This document shows, piece by piece, positions 1 through 11,329 of a DNA stretch of 64,000 nucleotides (positions are counted from its first letter, which is position 1; each line of letters opens with the position of its first letter). A model generated the notes under the pieces. The model searched no databases and was not told the DNA's origin. It saw nothing but the letters and a program-made list of their open reading frames with translations. Source of the DNA: Natronobacterium texcoconense (GTDB lineage: Archaea > Halobacteriota > Halobacteria > Halobacteriales > Natrialbaceae); contig NZ_FNLC01000001.1 in NCBI RefSeq assembly GCF_900104065.1, forward strand, positions 868,001 to 932,000, written 5' to 3'. The translations under genes and the position numbers were made by a program.

Positions 1-1
1 T

Positions 2-1747
2 GGGCGGCTGAACGCCGCGTACAACTGCGTCGATCGCCACCTCGAGGCGGGACGGAAGACCCACGCGGCGATCCGCTGGGAGGGGAAACACGGTGAGCGA
101 GAGACCTACACCTATCGGGATCTCTACGTCGCGGTCAACGAGTTCGCGGCCGCGCTGCGGGATCTCGGCGTCGAGGAGGACGACGTCGTCACGATCTACC
201 TGCCGATGATCCCCGAGTTGCCGATCGCGATGCTCGCGTGTGCCCGCATCGGCGCACCCCACAGCGTCGTCTTCGCCGGGCTTTCGTCGGACGCGCTCGC
301 GACCCGGATGGACGCCGCCGACAGCGAGTACCTCGTCACCTGTGACGGCTACTACCGTCGCGGCGACGCGTTCAACCAGAAGGGGAAGGTGGACAATGCA
401 CGGCTCGCACTCGAGCACGAGGTCGAAACGGTGGTCGTCGATCGTCTCGGCGACGAACTCCCGCACGTACTCGGGGAACGGGAGTGGGATTACCACGACC
501 TCCGCGAGGAGTTCGCAGGCGCGACGGTCGATCCGGTTTCGCGCGACGCGGAGGACATGCTGTTTCTGATGTACACGTCGGGGACGACGGGCGAACCCAA
601 GGGCGTCGTCCACACGACCGGCGGTTATCTGGCACACGTCGCCTGGACGAGCCACGCCGTCCTGGACGTCGAACCCGAGGACACCTACTGGTGTTCGGCG
701 GACATCGGCTGGATCACGGGCCACTCCTACATCGTCTACGGCCCGCTGGCGCTCGGGACGACGACCGTGATGTACGAGGGGACGCCGGACTACCCCGACC
801 GGGATCGACTCTGGGAGATCGTCGACCGCAACGCAGTCGACGTCTTCTACACTGCGCCGACGGCAGTCCGGGCGTTCATGAAGTGGGGTGAGGAGTACCC
901 AGAGCGCCACGACCTCTCGTCGCTTCGCTTGCTCGGCACGGTCGGTGAGCCGATCAGTCCCCGTCCCTGGAACTGGTACCGAGAGCACGTCGGCGACGGG
1001 GAGTGTCCGGTCGTCGACACCTGGTGGCAGACCGAGACGGGTGCGATACTGATCTCGACGCTGCCCGGCGTCGACGAGATGAAACCCGGTGCTGCGGGGC
1101 CGGGACTGCCGGGTATCGACGTTCAGGTGATCGACGAACGAGGCGAAGCGGTCGACCCTGGACAGATCGGCTACCTGACCGTCGGTCGGCCCTGGCCGGG
1201 GATGGCACGAACACTGTACGGCGGCGACGACCAGTACCGTGAGGAGTACTGGAAGCGATTCTCCGACCCCGACGCCGGGGAGTGGCGCTACTTCAGCGGC
1301 GACGCAGCGGCCATCGACGAGGATGGCTACGTCACCGTGCTGGGCCGGGTCGACGACGTGATCAACGTCTCCGGTCGCCGACTGAGTACGATGGAGATCG
1401 AGAGCGCGATCACCGACGTGGAAGGCGTCGCCGAGGCTGCCGTCGTCGGCCGCTCGAGTGGGACGACCGCGACGGAGATCTACGCCTACGTGAGCACCGA
1501 AGGTGGGTTCGGTCCCGGTGACGACGCCGTTCGCGAGACGATCGTGGACAACGTCGAGACGGCGATCGGCCCGATCGCGACGCCGGATACGGTAGTCTTC
1601 ACGCCGGAACTGCCCAAAACTCGGTCGGGCAAGATTATGCGGCGACTGCTCGAGGACATCGCGAACGGCGACGACCTGGGCGATACGAGTGCGCTTCGGA
1701 ACCCGGAGATCGTGGGGGAGATCCAGGCGGCGATCGGCGAGGACTGA
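2..1747 (+). CDS. acs: Acetyl-CoA synthetase paralogue, 5'-truncated by the window edge
   Basis: AMP-forming acetate:CoA ligase (acetate + ATP + CoA to acetyl-CoA). The reading frame is open from base 2, so the N-terminus lies outside the window; the first visible residues (GRLNAAYNCVDRHL) match the Acs N-terminal domain. Visible motifs are the P-loop YTSGTTGEPKG, the acetate-pocket WWQTETG, and the C-terminal PKTRSGKIMRR, whose Lys is the usual acylation-regulated catalytic residue. The hinge/A8 region reads NVSGRRLST, whereas the second acs at 6222 reads NVSGHRLGT. The ending ALRNPEIV is typical of the family. It shares a stretch of about 60 identical bases with the second copy (near 135-197 versus 6586-6648), which suggests gene conversion. 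Family assignment is certain. Acetate as the preferred substrate is inferred, and propionate or another short acid is possible. Confidence 0.95.
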   Translation, partial: GRLNAAYNCVDRHLEAGRKTHAAIRWEGKHGERETYTYRDLYVAVNEFAAALRDLGVEEDDVVTIYLPMIPELPIAMLACARIGAPHSVVFAGLSSDALATRMDAADSEYLVTCDGYYRRGDAFNQKGKVDNARLALEHEVETVVVDRLGDELPHVLGEREWDYHDLREEFAGATVDPVSRDAEDMLFLMYTSGTTGEPKGVVHTTGGYLAHVAWTSHAVLDVEPEDTYWCSADIGWITGHSYIVYGPLALGTTTVMYEGTPDYPDRDRLWEIVDRNAVDVFYTAPTAVRAFMKWGEEYPERHDLSSLRLLGTVGEPISPRPWNWYREHVGDGECPVVDTWWQTETGAILISTLPGVDEMKPGAAGPGLPGIDVQVIDERGEAVDPGQIGYLTVGRPWPGMARTLYGGDDQYREEYWKRFSDPDAGEWRYFSGDAAAIDEDGYVTVLGRVDDVINVSGRRLSTMEIESAITDVEGVAEAAVVGRSSGTTATEIYAYVSTEGGFGPGDDAVRETIVDNVETAIGPIATPDTVVFTPELPKTRSGKIMRRLLEDIANGDDLGDTSALRNPEIVGEIQAAIGED

Positions 1748-1874
1748 CTGGTTTCGCAGATTCTATAGTTTCGAAACGGATACTGGTCGTCAATGGTCGG
1801 CGAATTTTCTACTATTCGAATTCTCGCACCACCAGTCGATACAGTTATGTTCGTCTCTCCAGAAAGCGCGAAGT

Positions 1875-4046
1875 ATGAGTCTGGAGAGGGAGGAGTGGGA
1901 CGTCCTCTCCCGCCGGCAGTACGAGTCGCTGCTCGATGCCGCCGAAACCTACCGCGAGGCACTCGTCGTCCGGCTCTGTGGGGAGGTCGGGCTCCGGCCG
2001 GCTGAACTCGTCCGGTTGCGGATCGACGACGTCGATCAGGCCCGGATCGATCCGCCGCGATACCTCGTTCGCGTGCCGGCGACCGACGACCGGGAGGAGA
2101 GACGAACAGCCTACCTGCCGACCCACGTCGAGCGGGAGTTGCGGCGATACGCCCGGAGTAACGGGCTTTCGACCGAGGACCGGATCTTTTCGGTGACGCC
2201 GCGACGCCTCCAGATGCTCGTCTCGGACGTCGCCGACCGTGCGAGCGACCGCGTCGATGACCCCGCGCTCGCGGACGTCTCGACTGGCGACCTCAGACAC
2301 TTCTTCGCGGCCCGGGCGCTCGTCGACCACGGCGTCAACCCACGGGTCGTCAAAGCGGTCGGCGGCTGGCGGAGTTTCGAAGCCCTCGAGCGGTATCTCC
2401 CCGAACCGACCGAGAGCGAGATCGTCGACGGCTTCGAGACCGTCGAGCGGCCGTCGGATCCGCGAGGCAGGGAGTCACGCTCGGGTTCCGACGCCGTCGG
2501 CGACGACAGCGTCGTTCGGTTACTGCTGGCCGCCAGCGACCAGTACGCCCTCGTCCGCCTCGACGAGGACGGCTACGTCGATCGCTGGAACCGCAGCGGT
2601 GCCGCCATGTTCGGCTATCGTGCCGGCGAGATCGTCGGCACGCACGTCTCGGCGTTTTACACCGACGACGCCGTCGAGGACGGCCGACCGGAACGGGTGC
2701 TCTCGAGCGCGCTCGAGGAGTCCGGCTACGAGACCGAAGGGTGGCGAGTTCAGTCGGACGGCTCGCAGTTTCGTGCGACGGAGGTGATCTCACCGCTCCG
2801 GGACGACCGGGGTCGCCACTGCGGGTTCGCCCTGTTCGTCCGCGATGTCTCCGCGTACTACGAAGAACTCGAGGAGCTACAGGACCGCCGGGCGGAACTC
2901 GGTCGCCGATACGCCCTGGCCAAACGGCATCGGGAGTTGACCCGCTCGCTGCTCGAGTCGAACGACCACGAGGAGGTCGAGATCGAGACCTGCGTTACCC
3001 TGGCCGACGGTGACGTCTACGAGTTCGCCTGGATCGATCGGACGACGATGGTCGATCGACGCGAGGAGTGGCGAGCGGCAAGCGGCGTCGACCCGGATGC
3101 GATCGACGAGGTCGTCCCCGACGGCTGGGATCCGGAGCCAGACGACGGGATCGACGTCGTCGACGTCACCGCAGAGGTCGACGACGAGCCGTTCGAGGGT
3201 GCTATCGCACGCGTCCCGCTCGCGTACGGAGAGACGACGTACGGAACCCTCGCCGTCGCGACCGACCGCTCGGTGGCGTTCGACAGGGACGAACGGGACT
3301 GGCTCACGACTATCGGTCGTCAAGTCGGGTACGCGATCACGGCCGTCCGCCGACGGAACCTCCTGCTGTCGGATCACGTCGTCGAATTCGAACTCGAGTG
3401 TACGGACGATCGGTCGTTTTTCGTCGACGTCTCGGACCGACTCGAGTGTCGGTTCGAACTCGACTCGGTCGTCCCCGTCTCGGAGTCGACGCAACTGTAC
3501 TACTTCCGACTCGAGGGGGCGTCGCCGGCCGACGTCTTCGACCTCGCTGCGGTCGAGGAGGAGGTCACCGATTACCGGTTGATCGAGACCTACGAGGACG
3601 GCTGGCGTGTCGAGTTCGTCGTCGAGGGCTCCTCGACGATGCTGACGCTGTCGGAGTACGGCGTCACCGTCCGCACGGCGACCATCGAGGACGGGGTCGG
3701 GACGATCACGGCCGAGTGTGCGGCCGACGCCGACCTCCGGACGATCGTCAACGGTTTCCGGGCCACGTTCCCAGACTCGGAACTGGTCGGGAAACGCGAG
3801 AGCGACCGCACTGTCCGGACTGCCCGCGAGTTCAGGGAGGGACTCGAGGATCGGCTGACCGACCGCCAGATATCCTCGCTGCGGGCGGCGTACTTCGGCG
3901 GCTACTACGACTGGCCTCGCGAGAGTACGGCCGAAGAGGTAGCCGACGCGATGGGTATCTCCTCGCCGACGCTGCACAACCACCTCCGGAAAGGGCAACA
4001 CGAACTGCTCCGGACGTTTTTCGACGAGCGAGCCGACGATAACTGA
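1875..4046 (+). CDS. Bat-like (bacterio-opsin activator type) multidomain transcription regulator
   Basis: About 723 residues. Domain order: an N-terminal tyrosine-recombinase-like region (residues about 10-185), a PAS domain (about 215-330, with DEDGYVDRWNRSGAAMFGY), a GAF/Bat sensor region (about 350-480), a second sensor-like segment, and a C-terminal HTH_10 DNA-binding domain (LTDRQISSLRAAYFGGYYDWPRE, then ADAMGISSPTLHNHLRK). The integrase-like part keeps Arg in GLRPAEL, but the HxxR motif reads GDLR, so recombinase activity is unlikely. The ATG at 1875 was chosen because the open frame upstream of it runs into the acs 3' end. In halophiles this architecture senses redox or light or oxygen and activates nearby genes. 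Its position between two acs genes suggests control of acetate metabolism (inference). Confidence 0.85.
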   Translation: MSLEREEWDVLSRRQYESLLDAAETYREALVVRLCGEVGLRPAELVRLRIDDVDQARIDPPRYLVRVPATDDREERRTAYLPTHVERELRRYARSNGLSTEDRIFSVTPRRLQMLVSDVADRASDRVDDPALADVSTGDLRHFFAARALVDHGVNPRVVKAVGGWRSFEALERYLPEPTESEIVDGFETVERPSDPRGRESRSGSDAVGDDSVVRLLLAASDQYALVRLDEDGYVDRWNRSGAAMFGYRAGEIVGTHVSAFYTDDAVEDGRPERVLSSALEESGYETEGWRVQSDGSQFRATEVISPLRDDRGRHCGFALFVRDVSAYYEELEELQDRRAELGRRYALAKRHRELTRSLLESNDHEEVEIETCVTLADGDVYEFAWIDRTTMVDRREEWRAASGVDPDAIDEVVPDGWDPEPDDGIDVVDVTAEVDDEPFEGAIARVPLAYGETTYGTLAVATDRSVAFDRDERDWLTTIGRQVGYAITAVRRRNLLLSDHVVEFELECTDDRSFFVDVSDRLECRFELDSVVPVSESTQLYYFRLEGASPADVFDLAAVEEEVTDYRLIETYEDGWRVEFVVEGSSTMLTLSEYGVTVRTATIEDGVGTITAECAADADLRTIVNGFRATFPDSELVGKRESDRTVRTAREFREGLEDRLTDRQISSLRAAYFGGYYDWPRESTAEEVADAMGISSPTLHNHLRKGQHELLRTFFDERADDN

Positions 4047-4061
4047 GGGTCCCAGTGTCCG

Positions 4062-4901
4062 TCACCCGTTTGCGTCGTCCGACTCCGGCAGTGGCGATGG
4101 GCGAAACCACGACGTGAGCCCGGCTTTCTCGGTCCATTCCGCACGGAGCCGCATCCGCTCGAGTGCGAGTTTCACCGCGAGAAACGACGCGGCGAGAACG
4201 ACGACGGCGCCCTGCTGTGCAACCGTCTCGGAAACGATGCTCGTCACCACGAACTCCCCCACTGCGAGAACCAGTACGAGATAGAAGAGGAACGCGAACA
4301 GACAGGTGACGTACAGCAGAACGAATCGGATCGTGCTTTCGAGCACCATGTATGCGGATTGGTCTCTGTACTTTCCGGTCCGGAAATACGCTCGATGGAT
4401 CGTTATAGCGTGCGCTCCGATGATGACGGCTCCCGTTACAACCCCTTCCAGTGTAGCAAAGACTCCGAACGCACCGAGAAATGCGAACGCGTCGCCAGCA
4501 ACTCTGCGGCCGAGTTCGATATCACCGAAGAACGCCTGTGCGCCGACCGCGAACAGAACGAACAACAGGAACAGTGCTGTCGGAATAATCACGGCCAGAT
4601 TTCGGGTGTATACCGGCGGGAGCGAGCGAGAGAGGTTGCGTGGCTCGTCACTCCAGTAGTCCAGTCCAACCGTCCCAGGAAGGAGAGATTTCTCCTCGAG
4701 TTCGGTGTGACTCCACCGCTGTGCAAACAGCGCGCAGACGCTGTACACGAGAACTAACGACACGACGTCCAGCCAGTACAGCAAGCCCACGAGTATCGGC
4801 TCCCAGTCGAACAGTACGAACCCGACCAGCGGAAAGAGGTTGACACCGACGATTATCGTCAGCGCAATCCGATATTCTGGATCGACTGATGATCCGGCCA
4901 T
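4062..4901 (-). CDS. Multi-spanning membrane protein of unknown function
   Basis: A 279-residue hydrophobic protein with about six to seven predicted membrane spans. Two lie near the N-terminus (ALTIIVGVNLFPLVGFVLF and the next segment), with others around residues 105-125, 140-165, 185-220 and 225-245. A charged cytoplasmic-looking linker (about residues 62-95) separates the first pair from the rest. The pattern resembles the halophilic DUF6498-type membrane proteins, but that is recalled and not proven. It converges on the Bat-like regulator, with 15 bases between the stops. No catalytic motif is visible. Confidence 0.75.
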   Translation of the reverse strand: MAGSSVDPEYRIALTIIVGVNLFPLVGFVLFDWEPILVGLLYWLDVVSLVLVYSVCALFAQRWSHTELEEKSLLPGTVGLDYWSDEPRNLSRSLPPVYTRNLAVIIPTALFLLFVLFAVGAQAFFGDIELGRRVAGDAFAFLGAFGVFATLEGVVTGAVIIGAHAITIHRAYFRTGKYRDQSAYMVLESTIRFVLLYVTCLFAFLFYLVLVLAVGEFVVTSIVSETVAQQGAVVVLAASFLAVKLALERMRLRAEWTEKAGLTSWFRPSPLPESDDANG

Positions 4902-4995
4902 AACCTTTCGAACGTTTGTCTCGACGTGTACTTGAATTGTGCGTCACCTACTTATATCGACCGTGGAGTTCCTTTCAGTCCAAGTTCGTGACCGG

Positions 4996-5847
4996 TCACG
5001 GGACCTCGAAACCAACCGATCCGACCGAGGTACAGACACCACACGAGACCGCTGGACACGGATCGGCACAGATCTCCGGAGAGGCCGACAGTTCCACGCT
5101 GCTCAGTCCGTCGTTGACTGCGATGTTGCCACAGAGTTCTACTTCCAACCCTGGAAGTTGTCCAACGTCGGCACCGACCGGGCCGACACAGTAGCCTGCG
5201 TCTTCGTCGGGACCGAGGGAAACGCCGAAACTCACAAGACTTACCGTCCCCGAGGCTGTTCCGACACTCGTTTCGACTTCGAGGAATACGTCGGCGGTGA
5301 GCGTGATATCGAGGGTAACTCCCGAACCACCCTCGATCAATAATCCGGCACCGACACCGGCACTGACCGTCTGGCCGAGGAGAGTCCCCGAACCGATATG
5401 CTCTTCTAGGTAAAAGAAATCGCTGATTTGTGAACGGGCCGTCCCTTCCAGTGCAACAGGCGCATCACGTTGTTGCCACTCCTCACGCGTTTCGACTGCG
5501 AAATGTTTTCCAGACGGCGGTTTGGCGTTTCGGTACTTTCCAGAGTAAATCTCCACGTCGTCGGGAGTCGTCGAGTGGGGAAGGATCTCTTCACGAAGCG
5601 TCTCGTCATCGACCCGTGGTTCGATTTTCCCCTCGGTAAACTGCTCGAACTGCTCCGGGTTCGCAACCAGATGCGCTGACTCTGCAAGCGACTGCTTGAG
5701 TTTGCGCGCTATCTCCTCGTCGGTCAACTCCTCCTTGTCCGACCCGGATCGAGCCGCTGCGAAACCGGAGGTGACGACGAGCGAACTGGCTCCTGCCGTA
5801 GCTGCGAGGGCTGTTCTCCGACTGACTTTCTTTTTATCGGACATCAA
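4996..5847 (-). CDS. Tat-exported protein with a cysteine-containing C-terminus, possible peptide precursor
   Basis: 283 residues. The N-terminus has a twin-arginine motif, SRRTALAATAG, followed by a hydrophobic stretch and AAA-type residues, indicating Tat export. Residues about 40-150 are acidic and helical. A Gly/Val/Ser/Thr-rich region follows. The last 75 residues hold six cysteines in three clusters (GYCVG, ELCGN, EICADPCPAVSCGVCTS). Even-numbered cysteines in an exported protein suggest disulfides. Total length and layout (Tat signal, globular part, Cys-rich tail) recall halocin C8 precursors, in which the C-terminal 76 residues become the bacteriocin and the N-terminal part gives immunity, but I see no clear sequence match. 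AT-rich DNA upstream likely holds its promoter. Confidence 0.7.
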   Translation of the reverse strand: MMSDKKKVSRRTALAATAGASSLVVTSGFAAARSGSDKEELTDEEIARKLKQSLAESAHLVANPEQFEQFTEGKIEPRVDDETLREEILPHSTTPDDVEIYSGKYRNAKPPSGKHFAVETREEWQQRDAPVALEGTARSQISDFFYLEEHIGSGTLLGQTVSAGVGAGLLIEGGSGVTLDITLTADVFLEVETSVGTASGTVSLVSFGVSLGPDEDAGYCVGPVGADVGQLPGLEVELCGNIAVNDGLSSVELSASPEICADPCPAVSCGVCTSVGSVGFEVP

Positions 5848-6221
5848 TACTATTGGTATATGGTCGCACTAATAAAAATTTCTACTAGATATAATTTCCG
5901 GTGATCATAAAGCCGAGTAGAGTAGAGAAACAAGTCTACCGGTCGAAAATAACGATACCGGTTAAATCGAACGGGCAGAAGCAACAGGTCGCGAATCCGA
6001 CACAACAGGTTCGCTGTGATGATGTGCCTATGAAGCTGACTGATTATTCAGCAGGTGGCTCGAATCCCATGTGAGTATCTTGACTGACCTCTTGGGATCG
6101 ATCCGTTCTCAATCTCCGTCCTGAGGCCGTAATACACCTACAGCGCCCCCATCTACCGCACTGATTTTGCACAACTAGAGCGCCCCTTTAATATCATGGT
6201 TAGTCATTGACTGTGTGTATC
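5848..6221. other. Divergent intergenic region between the Tat protein and acs
   Basis: 374 bases without a convincing gene. The left part is AT-rich (around 5860-5895) and probably carries the minus-strand promoter of the Tat protein. Two direct copies of TACCGGT occur about 20 bases apart near 5938-5965; these are candidate regulator sites only. The right end carries the acs TATA box. Confidence 0.5.
6187..6194 (+). promoter_or_regulatory. Candidate TATA box of acs (TTTAATAT)
   Basis: An AT-rich octamer lies about 28-35 bases before the ATG at 6222. At the usual archaeal distance, transcription would start at or a few bases before the start codon, giving a leaderless or near-leaderless mRNA. 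No Shine-Dalgarno sequence is seen, which agrees with that. Confidence 0.6.
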
Positions 6222-8195
<1,974 letters not shown>

Positions 8196-8252
8196 GACGT
8201 CCTTTTCTTTCAGAAAGGACGCAGATACTGACGAAATACGATACATCGAACC

Positions 8253-8705
8253 ATGCAAGATAAAAACAATCACGATACGGCGGGCGATTCCCACGAACTG
8301 GCGACCGACGGTGGGATGAGTGACGTCAAACGAGAACAGCAAATCGACTACATGGACGTCGAGATCAACCTCCTGAAGCCAGCGACCCCGTTCATGCGGG
8401 ACCACCTGCGAGTAATCTGGCTCGGCTTCGCCGTCTGGGTTCTGACGACGTTCGCACCGATCACGTTGACGCGTCTTGCGCCCGATGTGATGACGACCCA
8501 GATGCCGGTGATCGGCTTCCCGCTTCACTACTTCCTGATAGCGATCGTTGGCCCGTCGGCGGCACTGATCCTCTCGGTGTGGTACGCGAAAAAGCGCGAC
8601 CAGATCGACGAGAAGTACGGGATCGAGCAGCCGACTGCTGCGACAGAGACGACCGAGACGGTTCCGGACGATGCGGCAGCAACTGATGGAGGTACCGACG
8701 AATGA
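8253..8705 (+). CDS. DUF4212 small subunit of a sodium:solute symporter
   Basis: 150 residues: a hydrophilic acidic N-terminus, two membrane spans (about residues 50-68 and 88-108) with a short loop, and a charged tail rich in Thr/Ala/Asp. The region LLKPATPFMRDHLRVIWLGFAVWVL is characteristic of DUF4212 proteins, which accompany SSS-family permeases. Its end overlaps the next gene by 4 bases (ATGA), implying translational coupling and a stoichiometric complex with the permease. Confidence 0.88.
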   Translation: MQDKNNHDTAGDSHELATDGGMSDVKREQQIDYMDVEINLLKPATPFMRDHLRVIWLGFAVWVLTTFAPITLTRLAPDVMTTQMPVIGFPLHYFLIAIVGPSAALILSVWYAKKRDQIDEKYGIEQPTAATETTETVPDDAAATDGGTDE

Positions 8706-10423
8706 TCGATACTACCCCGATGTTCGTCGATCTGGTTGCACAGATCGATACAGTCCCCCTACAGGCAAGCGAGGAGTTACTCCCGGAGGGACTTGACATC
8801 TCGTTCAAACCACTCCCGTCGATCATCGTCGTCGCGATGATGCTGTCGTTCCTCGCGGCTGGCGTCCTCTACAAGGTCGCCGACACCGACGACATGTGGG
8901 TCGCCGGTCGGTCGATTGGAAACATCGAGAACGGGATGGCGATCGGTGCGAACTGGATGTCCGCCGCGTCGTACCTCGGAATGGCAGCCCTGATCGCGCT
9001 TTCGGGCGTGTACGGGCTGGCCTTCGTCGTCGGCTGGACGACCGGATACTTCATCCTGCTGATCTTCATGGCCGCACAGATGCGCCGGTTCGGGAAGTAC
9101 ACGGCACCGGACTTCGTCGGTGACCGCTTCAACTCCGACACCGCCCGCGCAATTGCGGCGATCACGACGTTCCTGATCGGGTTCGTCTACGCGCTCGGTC
9201 AGGCTCGCGGGATGGGACTGGTCGGGATGTACATCCTCGGTGACTGGTCGGCGATCACTGGCGGCGTGCTGAGCGCCTACCAGACGATGATGGTGCTATT
9301 CATGGTCGTTACCGTCGCGTACCTGACTCTCTCGGGAATGCTCGGTGCGACCAAGAACATGGTCCTGCAGTACGTCATCCTCATCGGTGCGTTCCTGCTG
9401 GGCCTGCTGGCCACCGGCTGGACGGCTGGCTTCTCGACGGTGCTTCCCCAGATCGAGTACGGGATGCTGATCGACCAGCTCGGTGCGGAGTTCTCCGATC
9501 CGTTCGCTGGCGGTAGTTACTATCTGTGGATCGCGACGTGTTTCAGCCTGGTTTTCGGTACGTGTGGGCTCCCACACGTGCTGGTCAGGTTCTACACAGT
9601 GCAAAACGAACGAGTTGCCCGCTGGTCGTGCACTTGGGGGCTGTTCTTCATCGCGCTGCTGTACCTGAGCGCGCCCGCGTTCGCTGCGTTCGGGACGGCG
9701 CTATACGGTCAGGAGATCGGTGCCGTCTACGGCGACCCCGGCATGACTGGGGCTGCAGGTGACGTGATCGTCGTGCTCGCAGCACAACTGGCTGGCTTGC
9801 CGACGTGGTTCGTCGGTATCGTCGCGGCGGGCGGTATCGCCGCTGCGGTCGCGACGACGGCCGGCCTGTTCATCGCCGCATCGTCGGCGATCTCCCACGA
9901 CATCTACGCAAACATCATCAACGAAGACGCGACCCAGCGCCAGCAGGTGCTGGTCGGTCGCTTAAGCATCGTCGCGATCGGTGCGCTCTCGACGCTGTTC
10001 GCTCTGGACCCGACGGCACCCATCGCCGCGCTGGTGTCGTTCGCGTTCTCGCTGGCCGCGATCGTGCTGTTCCCGATGTTCTTCCTCGGACTCTGGTGGG
10101 AGAACACGAACCGCCAGGGCGCACTTGCCGGGATGACGAGCGGATTGATTATCTGGCTCATTCCGATGTTCAACGAGGGACACTTCGGTTCCGGCTGGGG
10201 AATCGAGTGGCTCGCAACCTGGATGCCGGCTATCGGTTCGGGACTCGTGGGCGTGCCCATCGTCTTCGCTATCACCATCATCGTCTCGCTGGTCACCGAC
10301 GAACCACCGCTCGAGACGAAACAGATGGTTCGGCAGTGTCACAGCCCCGATCCGATGCCGAGTGACAAGACTGCGGCGGACGTCGTCGCCGAAAAGAACG
10401 GAAACGCACCTGCAGACGACTAA
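8702..10423 (+). CDS. Sodium/solute symporter of the ActP-like SSS family (likely acetate or monocarboxylate)
   Basis: 573 residues with about 13 membrane spans. The motif GRSIGNIENGMAIGANWMSAASYLG early in the protein is the SSS signature for ion/substrate coordination, and GTCGLPHVLVRFYTV matches the ActP-like subfamily. The pairing with DUF4212 (VC_2705-type two-component symporter) and the location downstream of acs indicate uptake of acetate or a related short acid with Na+. The start overlaps the DUF4212 stop. The substrate is inferred from context. Confidence 0.9.
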   Translation: MIDTTPMFVDLVAQIDTVPLQASEELLPEGLDISFKPLPSIIVVAMMLSFLAAGVLYKVADTDDMWVAGRSIGNIENGMAIGANWMSAASYLGMAALIALSGVYGLAFVVGWTTGYFILLIFMAAQMRRFGKYTAPDFVGDRFNSDTARAIAAITTFLIGFVYALGQARGMGLVGMYILGDWSAITGGVLSAYQTMMVLFMVVTVAYLTLSGMLGATKNMVLQYVILIGAFLLGLLATGWTAGFSTVLPQIEYGMLIDQLGAEFSDPFAGGSYYLWIATCFSLVFGTCGLPHVLVRFYTVQNERVARWSCTWGLFFIALLYLSAPAFAAFGTALYGQEIGAVYGDPGMTGAAGDVIVVLAAQLAGLPTWFVGIVAAGGIAAAVATTAGLFIAASSAISHDIYANIINEDATQRQQVLVGRLSIVAIGALSTLFALDPTAPIAALVSFAFSLAAIVLFPMFFLGLWWENTNRQGALAGMTSGLIIWLIPMFNEGHFGSGWGIEWLATWMPAIGSGLVGVPIVFAITIIVSLVTDEPPLETKQMVRQCHSPDPMPSDKTAADVVAEKNGNAPADD

Positions 10424-10425
10424 CC

Positions 10426-10887
10426 ATGTACAACCGAATACTCGTTCCGACGGATGGGAGCAAAGTCGCACAGACGGCGGTCGATAACGCAATAGACCTC
10501 GCCGAGAAGTACGGTGCCGAAGTCCATGCACTGTACGTCGCCGACACCGATGCCATAGCCTTCGGCTTGGGCACCGAACAGGTCGACCGGATCGATCAGG
10601 GCGACTTCGCGAGCATGACTGAGTTGCGTGAAGACGCCGAGAACGCCACGGGCTACGTCGTCGAACAAGCGGAGAAAAATGGGCTGACCGCGGTCGAACA
10701 CCACGCGGGTGGGAAACCCCACGAGAAGATCGCCGGCTACGCCGAAAACAATGGCATCGACCTCATCGTGATCGGCAGTCACGGTCGGTCGGGCGTTCGA
10801 CGGGCGCTACTCGGGAGCGTCACCGAGCGCGTGCTCCGCTCGACGCATGTCCCTGTCCTGGTCGTCGACTACGAGGGCGACCACTGA
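10426..10887 (+). CDS. Universal stress protein, UspA family
   Basis: 153 residues, single Usp domain. It starts MYNRILVPTDGSK and carries the ATP-binding motif GSHGRSG, then nine residues, then GSVTERVLR (G-2x-G-9x-G-S/T). It begins 2 bases after the symporter stop and is therefore in the same transcript. UspA genes often follow SSS permeases in halophiles and may regulate the transporter through nucleotide binding (inference). Confidence 0.92.
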   Translation: MYNRILVPTDGSKVAQTAVDNAIDLAEKYGAEVHALYVADTDAIAFGLGTEQVDRIDQGDFASMTELREDAENATGYVVEQAEKNGLTAVEHHAGGKPHEKIAGYAENNGIDLIVIGSHGRSGVRRALLGSVTERVLRSTHVPVLVVDYEGDH

Positions 10888-11044
10888 GGGGGCAGGCGTC
10901 GACTGATGGGGCGAACCCTGTCGTGCGGTCGATTCGACCCATCAGATCAGGCTCGGACCGCCACTAGCGCAAGACTAACGTATACCGAATTCTTTTTTCG
11001 TGGCATGACATACAGGCGTCGATACGTCGACAAGAGGGTCCACT

Positions 11045-11272
11045 ATGAGTATCGCTGACCGGTTTCGCGAACACGTCAAAGAACACAGACAGGGAATGCT
11101 CTACGACCTGATGTTCGCCGTCGCCTGGGTCGGTCTCGTCAGTCTACTCTTCGATTTCGTCTTCGTCGGAGCGCCGAGGTGGGTCTTCTACATGTTCATG
11201 CTCGCCGGCATTCCCGCCTACTTCGGGTTCTTCTTCTCGCTCGAGCTGGCGAAACAGGAGAACGCAGGATAA
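11045..11272 (+). CDS. Small two-span membrane protein
   Basis: 75 residues: a basic N-terminus (MSIADRFREHVKEHRQG), two hydrophobic segments (about residues 20-40 and 45-66) and a short acidic tail. The T-rich stretch near 10990-10998 could be the TATA element, about 50 bases upstream. It lies downstream of the acetate cluster with a gap of about 160 bases, so it is probably separately transcribed. Function unknown. Confidence 0.65.
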   Translation: MSIADRFREHVKEHRQGMLYDLMFAVAWVGLVSLLFDFVFVGAPRWVFYMFMLAGIPAYFGFFFSLELAKQENAG

Positions 11273-11329
11273 GACCTGGTCGACGGGCCCACGAAGCGGA
11301 GGCGACGTCTGCGGTTCGTCGGTAAAAAC

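Noticed and set aside
1875-2450. An active tyrosine recombinase marking a mobile element
   Set aside because: The integrase-like region is fused to sensor and HTH_10 domains and has Gly at the HxxR histidine; it is part of a regulator.
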